DNA of 64,000 bases from contig CBDDBK010000005.1 in the NCBI GenBank assembly GCA_965225715.1, forward strand, positions 1 through 64,000. The letters run 5' to 3'. The notes beneath the pieces are model-generated. The model saw nothing but the letters and a program-made list of their open reading frames with translations. It ran no database searches and had not been told where the DNA came from. This document shows positions 28,752 to 39,951 of the stretch, piece by piece. How positions within the stretch are numbered: position 1 is the stretch's first letter; each line of letters opens with the position of its first letter. The stretch comes from CBDDBK01 sp965225715 (GTDB taxonomy: Bacteria; Bacteroidota; Bacteroidia; Cytophagales; Flammeovirgaceae). The translations under genes were made by a program, and so were the position numbers.

Positions 28752-29401
28752 CTAATTTCCCATTACCCATATAACACAATTATAAATAAGAGTTGGAAAA
28801 TCAAAACCAATAAAATTAAAAATTACCCAAGCGACAAAGCCCAAGGTGCTTATACTAAAAAATGCTATGATCAAAAAGTACATATTGATGCGTAAAGCCG
28901 CTGAATGAAGCCCTTGTTTCTTTTTCAATAATTTTTTTTCTTTATTTTTCAAATAAGTTGCTTGTTTGTTCCCGAAATAGTTGAACAGCCGCAAATACAA
29001 AGCTACTAAAGCAAGCAAAAAATGAACAAGAGTTGGAATTAAGGTTGTTAGTAACATTAGAGTAATGGCGATGCTATCCTTGCCCCAAGGGTTTTTTTTA
29101 CAAGCTATAGCCACTTCCCGCCAAGCAACAGGTTCTATATTTTGAGCAACCAATTGTTCGGCAAATACAAGATTAACGCCTTCCATAAGCAATGGTATTG
29201 CTAAAGCCAAGCCCAGTAAAAAAATAACTGCCAATATAAAATCTATTGATAAATGAAAAACAATAGGCCCAATACCTTTATCGGCTTTGGCTTGCTCCAT
29301 AAACCAACGGCTCAAAGCCATAGAAAACCAATCTAAAAGCGCATTGCAAAGAGGGAGAATGAAATAAAAAATAAGAACGATAAATAAACCTAAATTAATA
29401 T

Positions 29402-29414
<13 letters not shown>
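28752..29414 (-). pseudogene. C-terminal half of a split multi-span membrane protein
   Basis: 220 codons from an ATG at 29414, with about four or five membrane segments and the conserved-looking loop LSRWFMEQAKADKGIGP. In the frame used by this part, the hexanucleotide array upstream reads as A-V/A-G repeats and runs straight into MGWLNINLG. The preceding gene (29402-30184) enters the array in that same frame and leaves it in another because one unit has 5 bp instead of 6. So the two halves were most likely one protein of about 480 residues. It could be translated separately from its own ATG. Function unknown. Confidence 0.6.
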
Positions 29415-30184
<770 letters not shown>

Positions 30185-30188
30185 AGTA

Positions 30189-30318
30189 TTTTATATAAAA
30201 AATTTACTTGCTCAATTTTATAATTTGTTGTACTTTTTACTTTGGAAATAGTAAAGGCTTTAGCAATGAGCATAGGCGAGATGCCTTGTTTATAAAATCC
30301 AAATATCGATTCTGTTTT
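30189..30318 (-). pseudogene. Tail of an Rpn-type PD-(D/E)XK nuclease gene
   Basis: On the minus strand the stretch reads KTESIFGFYKQGISPMLIAKAF and then degenerates. It aligns with the last residues of the two intact Rpn-type proteins (KIESILGFYKNGVSIATISKAL at 61102-62118). It is cut at its 5' side at 30319 by an inverted-repeat element. It lies directly upstream of the membrane-protein gene, the same order as at 61 kb. Confidence 0.65.
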
Positions 30319-30560
30319 GGTGGTGTTGTACAAAATAGGATTTTATATATAAGTTAATGATCAATTACTTAACTTAAAGTTTTGATTTATTCCAACTTAC
30401 AGTTTTTAAATTTTTAGGTCACGTATGTAAAGTTACTTAAGTTTGTAATCAATAACTTATAGTTTTAAACTTAGATTAAATATAATGATCTAAAAAAAAA
30501 ATTAGCTTTTATCATTTGGCTATCAATAATTTATATTATCATATTTTGCGCAACACCACC
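30319..30560. mobile_element. Putative MITE with GGTGGTGTTG terminal inverted repeats
   Basis: 242 bp between GGTGGTGTTGTACAAAATA (30319) and its inverted partner TATTTTGCGCAACACCACC (ending 30560): 19-bp ends with 2 mismatches. No ORF. A related motif, GTGTAACACTACCAATATTTT, is at about 30734. Its left end coincides with the break in the Rpn remnant. The rest of the gap to 30949 is AT-rich, with no gene seen. Confidence 0.55.
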
Positions 30561-30949
30561 CAAATATTTTGTGTTTTTATCTCTGACTTTTTTTAGTACA
30601 TTGACAAAAGATGCAAGATTAGACACTTAGGAATTATTGTGATTTTTGTTCTTTTTTACCATTAGAGTGAAAATTTTTATATTTTGCAATATAAATTATT
30701 TTGGCGTGTTTTCTCAATTTTAGCATTACTTGTGTAACACTACCAATATTTTTTAATATATTTATTAATCAAATGTTTATAATTTTTAAATCTTGTATAT
30801 TAACTCATTGGTTTTCAAGATTATAATTTTTATAAATTTAGCCCTTTTTTCCGATTTGGGCAAATGTACAATAATTCGTAATTTATGATTCATAGTTATT
30901 GTAATATAATACTGAGATTTTTTTATTCAGAATAATTAAAATAGTGTTC

Positions 30950-33900
30950 ATGAAACGTTTTGCTTCTATTAATAACTTAGTGGGTTGGCTAGTATTTGCC
31001 ATTAGCCTAATCGTTTATACACTGACAGTAGAAGAAACTGGAAGTTTATGGGACTGCGGTGAATTTACCGCAGTGGCTTATAAATTACAGGTTTCTCATC
31101 CACCCGGAGCACCTTTATACATCTTATTAGGTCGGATTTTTTCCTTGTTTGCTTTCAATAATACCGATCAGGTAGCAATGGCTATCAATATGTTATCAGT
31201 AGTTAGTAGTGCTTTTACCATATTATTCCTCTTCTGGACTATCGTACTATTAGTCCAAAAACTGATACCTGCCCAAAATGAAAAGTATAGACCTATTGAT
31301 AGTGCTAAAATGATGATTGCAGGGGCAGTTGGTGCTTTGGCTTATACTTTTTCGGATTCTTTTTGGTTCTCGGCTTCCGAAGCAGAAGTCTATGCTACAT
31401 CCTCATTTTTTACCGCTTTTGTCTTCTGGGCAATGCTCAAATGGGAACATATCAAAGCCCCCAGCGCCGCAAATCGCTGGCTAATTCTTATTTTCTATAT
31501 GATGGGACTTTCCATTGGAACTCACTTACTTAATTTAACAGCCTTGCCCGCTTTAGCACTCATTTATTACTTTAATAAAACCACACAAGTTAGTACTATA
31601 GGAATCCTAAAAACATTAGCTATCGCTTTTGGATTGATTTTCAGCATTATGATCGGAGTTATTCAGGGTTTACCCAGTATGGCTGGAGCTATTGAAATAT
31701 TTTTCGTCAATAATTTAGGTTTATTTTTTGGCAGTGGGGTTATCTTTTTTACCATTCTTTTGTTCGGCGGACTTATTTATGGAATCTATAAAACACATCT
31801 TCAAAAAAAGGTTCTTCTCAATACCTTTTTATTGGGTTTCTTCTTTGTCATCATCGGTTATATGACTTATCTTATCATTCCGATTCGTTCTTCTTATAAT
31901 CCACCTATTGATGAAAATGATCCCGAAGATGTTATTTCTTTTTTATCTTATTTAAAAAGAGAGCAATATGGTGATAGACCTCTTTTATACGGAAACACAT
32001 ATGAGGCTCAAGGGATTCGTTATGATAAATCAAGCCCACTTTATCGGAAAGGTGAAGATAAATACGAACTTTACGATTACCGTTACAAAGTTGTTTATGC
32101 GCCTAAAGATAACATTCTATTTCCCCGTATCTATAGTAAGCAAGCTGGTCATCCGGATTTATACAAAAAATGGATGCGTTTAAAAGATAATCAAAAGCCT
32201 AATTTTATCGACAATCTCTATTATTTAGTTCGTTACCAGATTAATCATATGTATTTTAGGTATTTTATGTGGAATTTTTCGGGTAGAGAAAGTGATATAA
32301 AAGAAGCGGATTGGCTTATGCCTTGGGATAATAATGAAGATGCGCCTTATGAACTTAAAATTAATAAGGGCTATAGTAATTTTTATATGTTGCCTTTTAT
32401 TTTAGGTATATTGGGGCTTTTTTTTCATTATTCTCATAATAGAAGAATTTTTTTTATTGTCTTGACTTTATTTATTCTTACGGGTTTGGGTATCGTTTTT
32501 TATCTTAATGCTCCGCCTGTTGAACCCCGTGAGCGAGACTATACTTATGTTGGTTCTTTTTATGCTTTTGCTATATGGATAGGTTTTGGTTTTATAGCTT
32601 TACTGAATTGGTTCCAAACTCTGTTAAACAGAAAAACACTCGCCTTAGTTTTAGCAGCTATCATCAGCTTTTTCCCAGCTTTTTTAATGGCCAGAAATGG
32701 TTGGGACAATCATGACCGTTCCAATCGTTATCATTCTATTGGTCAAGCTCGTAATGCTTTAGCCAGTTGTGCGCCTAATGCTATTCTTTTTACCGGTGGA
32801 GACAACGACACTTTTCCCCTTTGGTATGTCCAAGAGGTGGAGGGCTATAGAACAGATGTCCGAGTTATTGTACTCAGTTATTTTAATACATCTTGGTATA
32901 TTGATCAGATGCGTAGAGCTGTTTATCAGTCTGAAGCTGTGCCGCTTGCTCTACCTCAAAAAATTTATTTTCAAGGTAGCAATGATTATATTTCATTATA
33001 TGAAAAGACCAAACAACCTGTTAATGTGGCAGTTTATTTAGAACTCTTAAAACGCAATCATCCAGATATAAAAGCAAAACTTCAAAGTGGAGGTTTAACA
33101 AATGTGCTTATTTCTAGGAATTATTATCTCGATCTTGATGATAATGAGGTTGATATAGTAAAAACCTATGTCCCTGAGAATAAAATAAGCCGTATCACTA
33201 AACGGATGAATTGGAAATTAAAAGATAAAGCCAATGGTATTTTAAAAAGTGATTTGGCAATTTTAGATATTATTGTCAATAACCACTGGGAAAGACCAAT
33301 TTATTTTAATCATACTTCTATTAATAATATTAACTTAGATCTTTCCAAATATGTTTTCTTAGAAGGAATGACTTATAGGCTTTTACCTATAGAGGCTAGA
33401 CTTGAAGAGGGAAAAACAGGAGAGGTTAATGCCGATATTATGCTTAAAAATATTGAAAATTTTGATTTTAGAGGACTTGACGATGCTAATACTTATAATG
33501 ATGAAGATTTTAGACGTTTTGTATATAATGAGCGTCATGTTCTTTTTCGTTTAGCTGAGCAATTGTATAGAGAAAACAAGATAGAAGAAGCTATCAGAGT
33601 ATTGAGGATGAGCAAAGAAAAGATGATTGATGCTGTTGTGCCTTATGATTATTTGATGACCAACCAAATAAGCTTGTATTACCGTTTGGGCTTAGAAGAG
33701 GAGGGTGAGGAATTGGCGCGTATATTGCAGGAGCGTTCTGTAGAAAGTCTGGACTATTGGGCTGTAAAAAATCCTTTTCATAGTACGGTTCAATTGTCTT
33801 TTTTTGTGCTTTATAATTTAAGTAAGCAGTATGGTGAAGTGTCCAATCAAATTCAGATAGATTATAATAAAATGACTTTAGATACCCTTAATTCTGTTGA

Positions 33901-34030
33901 AGGTTTGGAAGAGCGTTTAGTATTATTAAAAGAAAAAGGTGATATATACAAACAACGCTATGATTCAACCAATACACTTTTGACAAATCTTAATGATAGA
34001 ATTCAACAGGCACGTGCAAGATCCAATTAA
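30950..34030 (+). CDS. DUF2723 membrane protein, GT117-type glycosyltransferase
   Basis: About 1026 residues; the ATG at 30950 is preferred over a GTG at 30944. About ten or more membrane segments lie in the N-terminal half. The N-terminal block LWDCGEFTAVAYKLQVSHPPGAPLYILLGR (about 33-62) is the DUF2723 hallmark; the D and E of DCGEF are the likely catalytic loop, as in GT-C enzymes. A large soluble C-terminal part (~600-1026) contains CAPNAILFTGGDNDTFPLWYVQE, also typical. The family is widespread in Bacteroidota and classed as GT117. It probably transfers a polyprenyl-linked sugar on the outer face of the inner membrane; substrate unknown. Confidence 0.85.
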   Translation: MKRFASINNLVGWLVFAISLIVYTLTVEETGSLWDCGEFTAVAYKLQVSHPPGAPLYILLGRIFSLFAFNNTDQVAMAINMLSVVSSAFTILFLFWTIVLLVQKLIPAQNEKYRPIDSAKMMIAGAVGALAYTFSDSFWFSASEAEVYATSSFFTAFVFWAMLKWEHIKAPSAANRWLILIFYMMGLSIGTHLLNLTALPALALIYYFNKTTQVSTIGILKTLAIAFGLIFSIMIGVIQGLPSMAGAIEIFFVNNLGLFFGSGVIFFTILLFGGLIYGIYKTHLQKKVLLNTFLLGFFFVIIGYMTYLIIPIRSSYNPPIDENDPEDVISFLSYLKREQYGDRPLLYGNTYEAQGIRYDKSSPLYRKGEDKYELYDYRYKVVYAPKDNILFPRIYSKQAGHPDLYKKWMRLKDNQKPNFIDNLYYLVRYQINHMYFRYFMWNFSGRESDIKEADWLMPWDNNEDAPYELKINKGYSNFYMLPFILGILGLFFHYSHNRRIFFIVLTLFILTGLGIVFYLNAPPVEPRERDYTYVGSFYAFAIWIGFGFIALLNWFQTLLNRKTLALVLAAIISFFPAFLMARNGWDNHDRSNRYHSIGQARNALASCAPNAILFTGGDNDTFPLWYVQEVEGYRTDVRVIVLSYFNTSWYIDQMRRAVYQSEAVPLALPQKIYFQGSNDYISLYEKTKQPVNVAVYLELLKRNHPDIKAKLQSGGLTNVLISRNYYLDLDDNEVDIVKTYVPENKISRITKRMNWKLKDKANGILKSDLAILDIIVNNHWERPIYFNHTSINNINLDLSKYVFLEGMTYRLLPIEARLEEGKTGEVNADIMLKNIENFDFRGLDDANTYNDEDFRRFVYNERHVLFRLAEQLYRENKIEEAIRVLRMSKEKMIDAVVPYDYLMTNQISLYYRLGLEEEGEELARILQERSVESLDYWAVKNPFHSTVQLSFFVLYNLSKQYGEVSNQIQIDYNKMTLDTLNSVEGLEERLVLLKEKGDIYKQRYDSTNTLLTNLNDRIQQARARSN

Positions 34031-34424
34031 AACGATCATTTCATGTTAATATTAGTTAAAAACCTTTTGGTCTTCAGGATTTTAACTAATGTATAAAAAA
34101 ATCTTGAATTTCAAGGAACATAAATTGTATTATATTGCTTTGATAGATACAGGGCTTTCTTATAAAAAAATAGTATGATAACTAATTTATTGATAATAAA
34201 CATTTTATAAAATATAATTTAAAATTTGTACAGAGCCTTTAAATTCTAAATCTTTTGAAAATCAAATATTTAGAATTTTTATAAAAAAGCCTTTTTGGTG
34301 GATAATAGCAAAAGTAATTCTGAGTATATTTGTTTATATCACTAAATAAAAAAGTCTTTAATTAGGCTATAATTACTTCACTTGAAAAAGGCTTTTTTAG
34401 GCATTTAAGCCATCTCTTTATTTT

Positions 34425-34507
34425 TATAGCAAGGTTATAGAGATGCTATTTTTATCTCAGAAATGTTCATTTTTGATCAATGAGTTAAATCCTTTCAAAA
34501 AATCTTT
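34425..34507 (-). repeat. Intergenic repeat, subfamily B, with a half copy alongside
   Basis: Minus strand: AAAGATTTTTTGAAAGGATTTAACTCATTGATC... ending ATAGCATCTCTATAACCTTGCTATA. A plus-strand half copy, CTTGAAAAAGGCTTTTTTAG, is at 34381-34400, so the two face each other. Together they fill the middle of the 539-bp gap between the GT117 and lptD genes; nothing else is visible there. Confidence 0.7.
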
Positions 34508-34569
34508 TTTTAAACGAAACGATTATAAGAAGAAAAATATAATGTTCAAATCACTTTAAAGTCAAATAC

Positions 34570-37233
34570 ATGAAGTATAAAAGTTTAAAGAAACAGATAT
34601 ATTTTTTAGGATATATTGGTCTTTTTATAGGTATGCCAAACCTACTTCAAGCCCAAACTCCGCGTCTAGTGCCTAGTGATACAACTACAAAAAAGATAGT
34701 ACCTAAAGATTCAATTAACAATTCTAAAGAAATAGGTACAATACAAACAACTGTTTTCTACGAAAGTCAAGATTCTATCATTTATGAATTTGGAAGTCGA
34801 GAGTTATTTATGCACGGTACAAGTGCTGTTAAATATGGTGCTTTATCTTTAGATGCTGAAGAAATAGACATGAATATGGTAACCAGTTTAATGGAAGCAA
34901 AAGGTAAAAAAGATACGATTCAAAAAAAAACAGTTGGCTTACCAATATTTAAAGATGGGGAAGATGTGTATGATGCTAAATATGTTTTATATAACTTTAA
35001 AACGAAACGAGCTATTATTAAAGGCATAATTACGGAAGAAGGAGAAGGTTTTGTGCATGGTAATAGCGTTAAAAAAAATGAACAAGGAGATTTTATTATT
35101 CAAAAAAGTGTCTATACCACTTGTAATCTTACACATCCTCATTATGCTATTCATTCCAAACAGCTTAAAGTAACGCCAGGGAAGCATTTGGCTTCTGATT
35201 TTTTTTATTTAAGCGTAGCTGACGTACCGACTTTTTTAGGCTTTCCTGTGGGGCTTTTTCCATTAAGGGGGAAAAGGGCTTCCGGTATAGTTGTTCCTTC
35301 TTATGGCGAATCACAAGAAAGGGGGTTCTATCTGCGAAATGGAGGCTTGTATCTAGCACTTGGGGACTATGTTGATTTTAAGGCCTTAGGTAGTATCTAT
35401 ACACTTGGAGGCTGGGGTATGAATAATCAGTTGAATTATAAAGTAAGATATAAATTATCAGGTTCTTTTAATTTTAACTATACCCGTCGCATTACAGGAA
35501 CTAATCCAGGACAAATTGAAAACCGCTTAAATGAATTTTGGCTATCTTGGACACATAATCCAGTTACAAGAGGGAAAAGTCGGTATAATGTCAATGTCAA
35601 TTTTGGTACAAGCACCTATCAGCGAAATAATTCTTTTTCGACCAATGATTTTTTATCAAGTTCATTTGCTTCAAATATCTCTTACAGCACCAGTTTTTTT
35701 AAGGTTTTTCGTTTTAATTCGGGTATTGGGCTAAATCAAAATGTTTTGACTAATGTTGCAATTTTATCACCACGTGTTTCATTGTCTACAAATGCTATTT
35801 TACCGTTTAAAACATTATTTAAACCTTCAACCAGTAATATTCTTACAAAGTTAAGTTTTTCATATACAGGAAATAGTAATCTTCGTATTGATAATATTGT
35901 AGATATTCAATCGGTAGATGATGAGGGTATGCCAATTACAACAAGCGATACTTTGGATTTATTCTCTGACTTTTCAAGACTTATTGAAGAACCTCCTTTG
36001 GGTGCCAGTCATGGCATTCCAATTAGTACCAGTTTTAATATTTTTAAATACATAACAGCAAGTCCAAGTTTTAATTTACGGTTTTTTACTTATCCTCAAC
36101 GTTTAGCCCACAGTCGTATAACTGAAACCAATACCATTGATGTTGATACTGTTCAAGAGTTTTCAATACCTTATACATATAGTACAAATATAGGTTTTAA
36201 TACCCGTTTATATTCTTTTTTTTATTTCAAAGGCGGTGCAATTTTACGAAGTCAATTGACTCCTAATATTAGTTTTAATTATACACCAGATTTTTCAGAG
36301 GAAAAATATGGATTTTATTCTCATGTTCCTGACACAACAGGAGAAATAGATATTATTTCTCGTTATTCAGGACCGTTGTTTACAGCAGGTGGGCCAGGTA
36401 GAAGTGAAAGTCTATCTACCAGTTTTGGGTTAAGCAGTGTTTTAGAATTAAAAGTTAAAGACCGTAAAGACAGTACAGGGTTAAAAACAAAAAAAATCAA
36501 AATTTTTGATAATATTTCAATAGGTAGTTCTTACAACTTTGCAGCAGATTCTTTTCAGTTATCAACATTTAGATTAGCTGCTAGAACAACTTTATTTAAA
36601 ATTTTTAATATTAATCTTTCAGGTACCTTAGACCCTTATTTTTATCAATTTCAAGAAACAGGTTTTCTCAGAACTTCCGCTTTAGCTTATAATGTTAATG
36701 GCACACTTGGACGACTGACTAATATAGGTTTAGCAGTAGGTGCTGCTTTTACTCCAGATATATTTAAGAAGAAAAGTCAAATACCTAAAGACAATAATAA
36801 TGAAACAGATCAATTTGATGATCTGCAAAATGAATATCCAGATGAAGTTATAGAAGAAATTCAAAATAACCCCAACCGTTATGTAGATTTTAAGATTCCT
36901 TGGAGTTTAAATGTACGTTATAATATTACCCGCTCTCATACGACTCAAGAAGAGCCAAGAACAATACAGACGCTTAATTTTAGTGGAGATTTTAAACTAA
37001 CGGATAAATGGAAAATAGGTTTTAATTCTGGTTATGATTTTGAAAATAAAGATTTTAGTTTTACTTCGGTCAATATTAATAGAGATTTACATTGCTGGCA
37101 AATGACAATGAGTTGGATACCTTTTGGACCTCGTCAATCCTATAATTTTATTATTCAGGTAAAAGCTTCTATTTTACAAGATTTAAAACTCACAAAAAAA
37201 GATGTCTGGTTTGATAGGCAAGCAGCTTTCTAA
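34570..37233 (+). CDS. lptD: LPS-assembly outer-membrane protein LptD, Bacteroidota type
   Basis: 887 residues. Signal peptide about 1-29 (ends LLQAQ). An OstA/LptA-like N-terminal domain (~55-225) includes SAVKYGALSLDAEEID, VLYNFKTKRAIIKGI and YTTCNLTHPHYAI. Then comes the barrel: TFLGFPVGLFPLRGKRASGIVVPSYGES starts it and strands run to the C-terminus. The cysteine in TTCNLTHPHY is typical of this group. LptD with LptE inserts lipopolysaccharide into the outer leaflet. The end overlaps the start of sua5 by 32 bp, so the two are likely co-transcribed. lpxK just downstream supports an LPS-making cell. Confidence 0.88.
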   Translation: MKYKSLKKQIYFLGYIGLFIGMPNLLQAQTPRLVPSDTTTKKIVPKDSINNSKEIGTIQTTVFYESQDSIIYEFGSRELFMHGTSAVKYGALSLDAEEIDMNMVTSLMEAKGKKDTIQKKTVGLPIFKDGEDVYDAKYVLYNFKTKRAIIKGIITEEGEGFVHGNSVKKNEQGDFIIQKSVYTTCNLTHPHYAIHSKQLKVTPGKHLASDFFYLSVADVPTFLGFPVGLFPLRGKRASGIVVPSYGESQERGFYLRNGGLYLALGDYVDFKALGSIYTLGGWGMNNQLNYKVRYKLSGSFNFNYTRRITGTNPGQIENRLNEFWLSWTHNPVTRGKSRYNVNVNFGTSTYQRNNSFSTNDFLSSSFASNISYSTSFFKVFRFNSGIGLNQNVLTNVAILSPRVSLSTNAILPFKTLFKPSTSNILTKLSFSYTGNSNLRIDNIVDIQSVDDEGMPITTSDTLDLFSDFSRLIEEPPLGASHGIPISTSFNIFKYITASPSFNLRFFTYPQRLAHSRITETNTIDVDTVQEFSIPYTYSTNIGFNTRLYSFFYFKGGAILRSQLTPNISFNYTPDFSEEKYGFYSHVPDTTGEIDIISRYSGPLFTAGGPGRSESLSTSFGLSSVLELKVKDRKDSTGLKTKKIKIFDNISIGSSYNFAADSFQLSTFRLAARTTLFKIFNINLSGTLDPYFYQFQETGFLRTSALAYNVNGTLGRLTNIGLAVGAAFTPDIFKKKSQIPKDNNNETDQFDDLQNEYPDEVIEEIQNNPNRYVDFKIPWSLNVRYNITRSHTTQEEPRTIQTLNFSGDFKLTDKWKIGFNSGYDFENKDFSFTSVNINRDLHCWQMTMSWIPFGPRQSYNFIIQVKASILQDLKLTKKDVWFDRQAAF

Positions 37234-38173
37234 AGCTAAGTCATTACTTATGGCAGGTGAGCTAGTTGCTATTCCAACAGAAACAGTCTATGGTTTAGCA
37301 GCTAACGCTTTTAACCAAAAAGCAGTAGCAAAAATTTTTGCCATCAAAAATAGACCTACTTTTAATCCTTTAATTGTTCATGTAGCTGATGTAGAAACAA
37401 TTTATAAAATAGCCGAAAGTGTTCCAGAATTAGCTATTAAGTTAATAAATACCTTTTGTCCTGGACCTTTAACCATTCTTTTAAATAAAAAACCTATAAT
37501 CAAAGATTTAATAACAGCAGGGTTTGATACAGTTGCTTTACGTATACCAAAACATCCTTTAACATTAGAGCTGTTACAAACTTTATCTTTTCCTTTAGTC
37601 GCTCCGAGTGCTAATACTTTCCAAGCCCTTAGTCCAACCTCTACTAAACATGTTTTTGAAGATATGGGTAACAAAATTCCTTATATCTTAGAAGGAGGTA
37701 GTTGTGAAATAGGTATAGAATCTACTATTATTGGGTTTGAAAATAATCAACCTATTATTTATCGTCAAGGAGCTATTGATATAGAAGAAATTAAAAAAAT
37801 TGTACCTCAGGTGAGTTTAAAACAAAACCCTAATAATATTAAAAAAAATAGACAAACACCAGGTATGCTCAAAAAACACTATTGCCCAAAAGTTCCTTTA
37901 TTCTTGGGTGTAATTCCAGACTTACTTCTAAAATACCAAAATAAAAAGATCGGTTTACTGAGTTTTAAAACTAAATATTTGGTTGGCCAAAATGTTAGTC
38001 AACTTATATTATCTGAAAAAGGTGATTATTTAGAAGCTGGAAAACACTTTTTTGATATGCTCCATCAGCTTCAAAATTCTGATATAGAATTAATCATAGC
38101 TGAATTATTACCTGAAATTAGCATGGGTAAAGCCATTAATGATCGTTTAAAACGAGGTGCTAAAATACAATAA
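37202..38173 (+). CDS. L-threonylcarbamoyladenylate synthase, Sua5 type
   Basis: 323 residues. Makes threonylcarbamoyl-AMP for the t6A37 modification of ANN-decoding tRNAs. The N-terminal YrdC domain (1-~200) has GELVAIPTETVYGLAANAF, KIFAIKNRPTFNPLIVHV and LVAPSANTF. The Sua5 extension (~210-323) starts with TPGMLKKHYCPKVPL, so this is the two-domain form rather than TsaC. The ATG at 37202 lies inside the end of lptD (32-bp overlap), which explains the lack of leader. Confidence 0.93.
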   Translation: MSGLIGKQLSKAKSLLMAGELVAIPTETVYGLAANAFNQKAVAKIFAIKNRPTFNPLIVHVADVETIYKIAESVPELAIKLINTFCPGPLTILLNKKPIIKDLITAGFDTVALRIPKHPLTLELLQTLSFPLVAPSANTFQALSPTSTKHVFEDMGNKIPYILEGGSCEIGIESTIIGFENNQPIIYRQGAIDIEEIKKIVPQVSLKQNPNNIKKNRQTPGMLKKHYCPKVPLFLGVIPDLLLKYQNKKIGLLSFKTKYLVGQNVSQLILSEKGDYLEAGKHFFDMLHQLQNSDIELIIAELLPEISMGKAINDRLKRGAKIQ

Positions 38174-38271
38174 TTAGGAATTATAAATTATGAAAGCTAT
38201 AATCTAAATCATATAATATTAATTATTAAAAATACTTTAAATCAGTTTGTTAACTCTTTATAATTCTGAAT

Positions 38272-39342
38272 TTATGTTAATAAATAAACCTTTTCTTTTA
38301 TAAAATTATCAAAATCAAGATTTTGAAATCTAACTTTTATAGGTATATAATAAATAGGTATGTTTTGAATTTCATTTTTATTGTTAAGATTATCATTAAA
38401 AAGTGTAGCTATTTCAGGACTTTTTAGTTTAACGGCATCTTTTTCTGTTGTTAAGATATAAACATCTTTTTGTTTAAGACCTAGGTAATAATTAATGATA
38501 TTTTTAAGATGTTTAGGTTCATAATTTTTATGATCTACAAATTTAAAGTGTTTAAGAATAAAAAATCCATTTTGCTTTAAGTAGTCAGTAAAGACTTCTG
38601 TTTGAGCTATACCAGTTATTAAAATAATGCTTTTTCCTTTTGGGATTTCTTGAGTTGAAAAAATAGGAATGGGCTTATAGTATACCAAGCTGCTAAAAAA
38701 TACCGGGGTATCGAGACGCATATAAGGTTGAAGTTTCTTTTTAAAAACATGTTGTTCTTGTTGAGAAATATTTATAGGGCATTTTGTTATAATAATAGCT
38801 TCTGCCCGCTTCCCATTTTTACGGCTTTCCCTTAACATACCTCTTGGAAAAACATAGTCCAAAAAAAAAGGCTTATCATAAGTAGTTAATAGTAGATTGA
38901 GATGAGCTTTGATTTTACGATGCTGAAAAGCATCATCTAATAAAACAGCTTGTGTATTTGGTTTGATCTTTTCTATATTTTTTATAGCTTGACTTCTATT
39001 TTTACAGACACAAAGTTCAATACTATTTCTATATTTATTGTATATCTGAAAAGGTTCATCTCCTAAATCTTTGACCGAACTTTTAGAATCTGCCAAAACA
39101 AAACCTTTGCTTTTTCTTTTGTATCCACCAGATAAAATACATATACTATAATCATTTGATAATAAACTTATTAAATATTCTATATGCGGTGTTTTTCCTG
39201 TTCCTCCTATCCGTAAATTACCAACATTAATCAGACAAGTTTCAAAATAATTTTGTTTTAAATATCCATGATTATAGACATAATTACGAAAATTAATAAT
39301 GCTTTTAAGGATAAAAGAAAATAACAATAATACGTAGTTCAT
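38272..39342 (-). CDS. lpxK: Tetraacyldisaccharide 4'-kinase (lipid A)
   Basis: 356 residues. Phosphorylates the 4' position of the tetraacyldisaccharide lipid A precursor at the inner membrane. The P-loop VGNLRIGGTGKTPHIEYL is at about 41-58. AVLLDDAFQHRKI has the catalytic DD pair, and LLTTYDKPFFLDYVFPRGMLRES follows in its usual place. A short N-terminal hydrophobic helix anchors it. Convergent with sua5. With lptD it indicates a lipopolysaccharide outer membrane. Confidence 0.93.
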   Translation of the reverse strand: MNYVLLLFSFILKSIINFRNYVYNHGYLKQNYFETCLINVGNLRIGGTGKTPHIEYLISLLSNDYSICILSGGYKRKSKGFVLADSKSSVKDLGDEPFQIYNKYRNSIELCVCKNRSQAIKNIEKIKPNTQAVLLDDAFQHRKIKAHLNLLLTTYDKPFFLDYVFPRGMLRESRKNGKRAEAIIITKCPINISQQEQHVFKKKLQPYMRLDTPVFFSSLVYYKPIPIFSTQEIPKGKSIILITGIAQTEVFTDYLKQNGFFILKHFKFVDHKNYEPKHLKNIINYYLGLKQKDVYILTTEKDAVKLKSPEIATLFNDNLNNKNEIQNIPIYYIPIKVRFQNLDFDNFIKEKVYLLT

Positions 39343-39453
39343 TTATAAATTAAGGTTATATTAGAGATTCTAAAATTTGATAAAATGGAAAATTATTGAA
39401 ACCAAATATACATTTATTAACCTTAAATTTCTTTTTAAAATCTAATCAAGTTA

Positions 39454-39861
39454 ATGAGACAGAGCAGAAAATCTGAACTATGCAAACAAGCCATTTTAAG
39501 TATTCAAGCTAAGAAAGGTATTGATATTGTTCTTATAGACTTATCAGAAATCAAAGATAGTATCAGTGATATTTTTATTATTTGTACAGCTAATAATGAT
39601 AAGCAAGTTGAGGCAATTGTTGATAGTATTCAAGAAGTTATAAGTTTAACTTGTCAAACTAAACCTCTGTCAATAGATGGGTATAAAGAAAAGAATTGGG
39701 TTGTTATTGACTATTTTGATATTATTATTCATGTATTTACGCCAGATGTTCGGATATTTTACGATTTAGAAAATTTATGGGGTGATGGTATTATAGAAAA
39801 GATAGAAAATGAAGATGATAAATTTATAAATATAGAATCTTCAAAACCTTTATCAGAATGA
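39454..39861 (+). CDS. rsfS: Ribosomal silencing factor RsfS
   Basis: 135 residues. Binds uL14 on the 50S subunit and blocks subunit joining in starvation or stationary phase. Typical blocks: KKGIDIVLIDLSEI, DIFIICTANNDKQVEAI, SIDGYKEKNWVVIDYFDIIIHVFTPDVR and YDLENLWGDG. Length normal. In many Bacteroidota ftsH follows, but here the next gene is on the other strand. Confidence 0.93.
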   Translation: MRQSRKSELCKQAILSIQAKKGIDIVLIDLSEIKDSISDIFIICTANNDKQVEAIVDSIQEVISLTCQTKPLSIDGYKEKNWVVIDYFDIIIHVFTPDVRIFYDLENLWGDGIIEKIENEDDKFINIESSKPLSE

Positions 39862-39951
39862 TTAGGCTTATTAATTTTTAACTTGGCCTTTATTTCCAGA
39901 TGTTCTGGGATTAAAAAAATATTTCTACAAGATTTGTAAGAGAAGCAACAA

